Positions 61,213 to 64,000 of a stretch of 64,000 nt of DNA are shown in pieces (the first letter of the stretch is position 1; every line of letters starts with the position of its first letter). The notes under the pieces are model-generated. The model was not told the origin of the DNA. It worked only from the letters and a program-made list of their open reading frames with translations, and did no database searches. This DNA comes from Paraphysoderma sedebokerense (lineage: Eukaryota; Blastocladiomycota; Physodermatomycetes; Physodermatales; Physodermataceae). Position numbers and translations under genes: made by a program. The stretch is from NCBI GenBank assembly GCA_025602915.1, contig JAHLJZ010000013.1, forward strand, positions 372,001-436,000, given 5' to 3'.

Positions 61213-64000
61213 AGTGGACTCAGGCCTATTGAAATTTATTTGAAGTCTGTCAAACACAAGATACGACATGTCGAAACAAATCTACGATACAAAAGCTAAG
61301 ATCGAAATCCTTAGAGGTGAAGAGAACTATATCAAGTGGTACGACGAATTTATCGGTTATCTTCGATGGAAGGAAATATCATGGTTGGTTGAGGTGGATC
61401 TCGATCAAATTCAATCAAACTCGTCAGGAATCCAAACTCGTAGTCAGTCGAAAGACAAGGATGCTCCTGATCACGCTTCAACTAGCAAAACCAGTGACTC
61501 TATGGAAATAACCATCAAAAAGCTCCGCATCATGAAGCACTTGATGGATAGTGTTAGACCCAACATCTGGAAAACAGTCAAGAACATAAAAGAACCCCGA
61601 GAAGCCCTGCGAAAGATAGAAGAGTTATATAAACCCTCAGGCCGTGACCTATGCCTTCAGGCATTAGGGAAATTACGAAAAATACAGTATGAGCAGGGAA
61701 CACCCCTCATCGACCATTTCGACAAAATTGACGATTGCTTTGAAGTCATTGAATCGATTCGTGGTACGCAAGACGACGAAGATAAGATTAACGTGCTTTG
61801 GGATTCACTTGGTCATCATTTCCATCATGTCTATCTGCAAGCCCAACATGATGCATACAAATCCCCCACTCCACAATCTTATGAAGACATCAAAACCATG
61901 TTACTTCGTCATGAATCTGCTAATCAAAGACGTGGTATAGCTGGTCCCCAAGGTCATATGGCGCTACTCACTCAGAAGACCCGCACAAATTTCGGCAGAA
62001 ACAGTCGTCGTGGTGACAATGGTAATGACAATTCTGTGTATCGTCGTGGTAATCGTGACAAAGGTGGTTGTTATCGGTGCGGTAAAGCCGGTCATCACAG
62101 CAATCAATGTACTCTGTCAGCTACAATTGAGTGTAATGCATGTGGTAAGTTGGGCCACATTGCACGAGCCTGCCGAGGTAAGAACGATGGAAACTCTACC
62201 AAACATAATCGAAACATGAAGCAGAATTCAAAAAAGAAAGCCGCTTACCTCAATCAGCGTGAAGAAACCAACCTTGACGACAGTCCCACTTATGAAGCTT
62301 TAATGGCCACTAGTCATCCTGGAATTGACCACGAAAACATCTATATCGACTCTGGTGCCTCTAACAAGTTCTTCAACAACGCTGCATGGTTTACGAAGCT
62401 CTCTGGTGATAATGGTGTCGTACATGGCGGTGGTATTGGGCACACAACTGAAGTAAAAGGTAAAGGTGAAGCATTAGTGCCCATTCTCGTCAACAAGCAA
62501 ATGAAAAACATGGTGTTTCGTAACGTGACCTATGTACCTGAAATGTCGAAAAACCTCCTCTCTCTTGGTGAACTCGATGGCGCCGGCCATCGAATAGTTA
62601 TCCAAAACGGCCAACTCAACGTTTATCACAGCGACACCAATCGCATCGTCCTTCAGGCGAATCGAACCGCGAACAACCTATATAAAGTCAATCTTTCGCC
62701 TGGTACCGGTTCCGACGACCAAGATCATCACTTGGTTGCTGGTACAGCTGTGTCGAATCCAACAGCCGCCAATGATAAGGAATTATGGCACAAACGACTT
62801 GGCCACATTAACGAACAATACCTCGATCGAATGGTTAAGCAACAAGCTGTAATCGGCCTGGATAATGTTGACGTTGAGTGTCAGCTTCCATTTTGTGAAC
62901 CTTGCATTCTGGGGAAGCAATCTCGTTCCCCATTTCCTCGTGGTGAGCACGAATTAGCGAAAGAATATCTCGAAGTTGTCCATATTGATTTGATTGGACC
63001 TATCGACGTCGAATCAATGCATGGTAATCGTTATTATCTTTTAATCACTGATGAATATACTTCAGAAAGTTATGGAGTAGCTTTACGTACCAAAGGTCAA
63101 GCATTTGCCGAATTTACCGCTTGGAAGAATCGTGTTGAAAATGGTAGTGGTAAAAGAATCAAGTCGATCCAAATGGATCAAGGAAAGGAGTTCGACTCGG
63201 CTGCTTGGTCGGATTTGATTATTAAAAGTGGTATTCGAGAAAGACGTTCCTGTGCCTACACCCCTCAGCAAAACGGTCGTGCTGAGAGAGCAAATCGAAT
63301 CGTCATTGAAATGGCCCGAGCCATGCGCATCCATGCTAACTTGCCGAAGGAATTTTGGGAAGACGCTCTTGATACCGCTGTCTATCTCAAAAATCGTCGC
63401 ATCACAAAGTCCAGCCTCCAGACGCCTTTTGAACGTCGAACGGGTCAGAAACCCGATCTCAGTCATCTCCGAGTGTTTGGTTGTGATGCTTATGTGAAGA
63501 ATCTGAAAACGCTTTTGAAGTTTGACGATCGATCTATCAAGTGTATCTTCATTGGTTACAGTCTGCAGCATAAAGGCTATCGCTGCTGGCATGAAGGTGA
63601 AAGGCGAGTGTATGTCTCTCGTGATGTCAAATTTAATGAATGTAGCTTTGGCAATCGTACTTTCCAACAGGATGATGTCGATGATCGTTCTCCCAGCGAT
63701 CCCTCGCTCGATGCCGACTCCGATGACGCACGTTCTACCCACTCAGCTGATGATTCCGTCGACTATGTCGCCCCGATGACTCGCTCGCGCCGCCGTGCTC
63801 TTGATGCTGCTTCCGATCATGCTGTCGCTTATGCTACCGAACTCATCGAATCCATTCCTGAGCCAAAGTCGATTAAAGAAGCACTTTCAGGTCCTGAAGC
63901 CGACCAATGGGCGCAAGCTATAGCGGATGAAATCAAATCATTAGAAGATGCTCACACCTGGAGTGTAGTTCCAAAGCCGCAAACTACCAATGTTTTACCT

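Larger units (their letters stand above)
60884..64000 (+). mobile_element. Ty1/copia LTR retrotransposon, cut by the window end
   Basis: A probable left terminal repeat starts at 60884 with TGTTGGAATA, typical of copia ends. A primer-binding site follows at 61200-61212, then one long gag-pol reading frame from an ATG at 61268. Parts in order: gag, two CCHC zinc knuckles (CYRCGKAGHHSNQC near 62075 and CNACGKLGHIARAC near 62132), protease (IDSGAS near 62347), the LWHKRLGHI pre-integrase motif, integrase core (62980-63470, with HIDLIGP, MDQGKEFD and TPQQNGRAER), and the start of reverse transcriptase from about 63850. Protease-integrase-RT order is diagnostic of Ty1/copia. The part in view looks whole, so it is probably young. 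RNase H and the right repeat lie outside. Confidence 0.92.

Noticed and set aside
63083-63742. 219-codon open frame antisense to the copia integrase
   Set aside because: Shadow of the gag-pol frame on the opposite strand.

Overview
This window looks like a gene-dense nuclear segment from an early-diverging, flagellated (zoosporic) fungus or a close holomycotan relative such as an aphelid. The fungal signal is the fused five-domain AROM enzyme of the shikimate pathway, a Dma1-type FHA-RING protein, a MATA/Ste11-like HMG box and a KIN1-type kinase. The flagellar signal is a full-length RIB43A ribbon protein, an EFCAB9-like double EF-hand protein (in animals a partner of the CatSper flagellar channel) and a small RIIa-fold protein. 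Genes are split by many short GT-AG introns, mostly 40-65 nt with a few near 100, and several coding exons are only 16-24 nt long. I rebuilt most genes by joining exons in phase; the joins give lengths divisible by three and proteins of the expected family size.

Layout. 1-10.4 kb, plus strand: ADA3 (SAGA), a LisH/CTLH/WD40 protein, HRD1. 10.6-20 kb, minus strand: M20 amidohydrolase, KIN1/MARK kinase, DMA1-like ligase, HMG-box factor. 20.4-30 kb: VPS52 (+), RTF2 (-), MAD2 (-), otubain (+). 30.5-32.5 kb: a decayed Ty3/gypsy-type element with surviving terminal repeats. 32.8-40.2 kb: carnitine acyltransferase (-), EFCAB9-like (-), an unrecognised 479-residue helical protein (-) and an RIIa-fold protein (+). 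40.4-50 kb: SLC43/FMP42-type transporter, SigF/NTF2-like protein, an intronless 7TM-RGS receptor, an intronless secreted protein, and a two-thioredoxin-domain PDI. 50.3-55.2 kb: AROM. 55.4-60.5 kb: FCF2 (-), RIB43A (-), a cAMP-receptor-like 7TM protein (+). 60.9 kb to the window edge: a Ty1/copia element cut by the window end.

Shared themes. Four genes act in ubiquitin signalling (HRD1, DMA1, otubain, and possibly the WDR26/Gid7-like protein). HRD1 and the PDI share the ER folding and degradation pathway. MAD2 and DMA1 both belong to mitotic checkpoints. The 7TM-RGS and CAR-like proteins indicate heterotrimeric G-protein signalling. I see no operon, CRISPR array, rRNA or tRNA gene. The stretch most worth following as a possible new system is 35.8-40.2 kb, where an unrecognised protein lies between two probable flagellar genes and shares a 149-bp divergent promoter with one of them.
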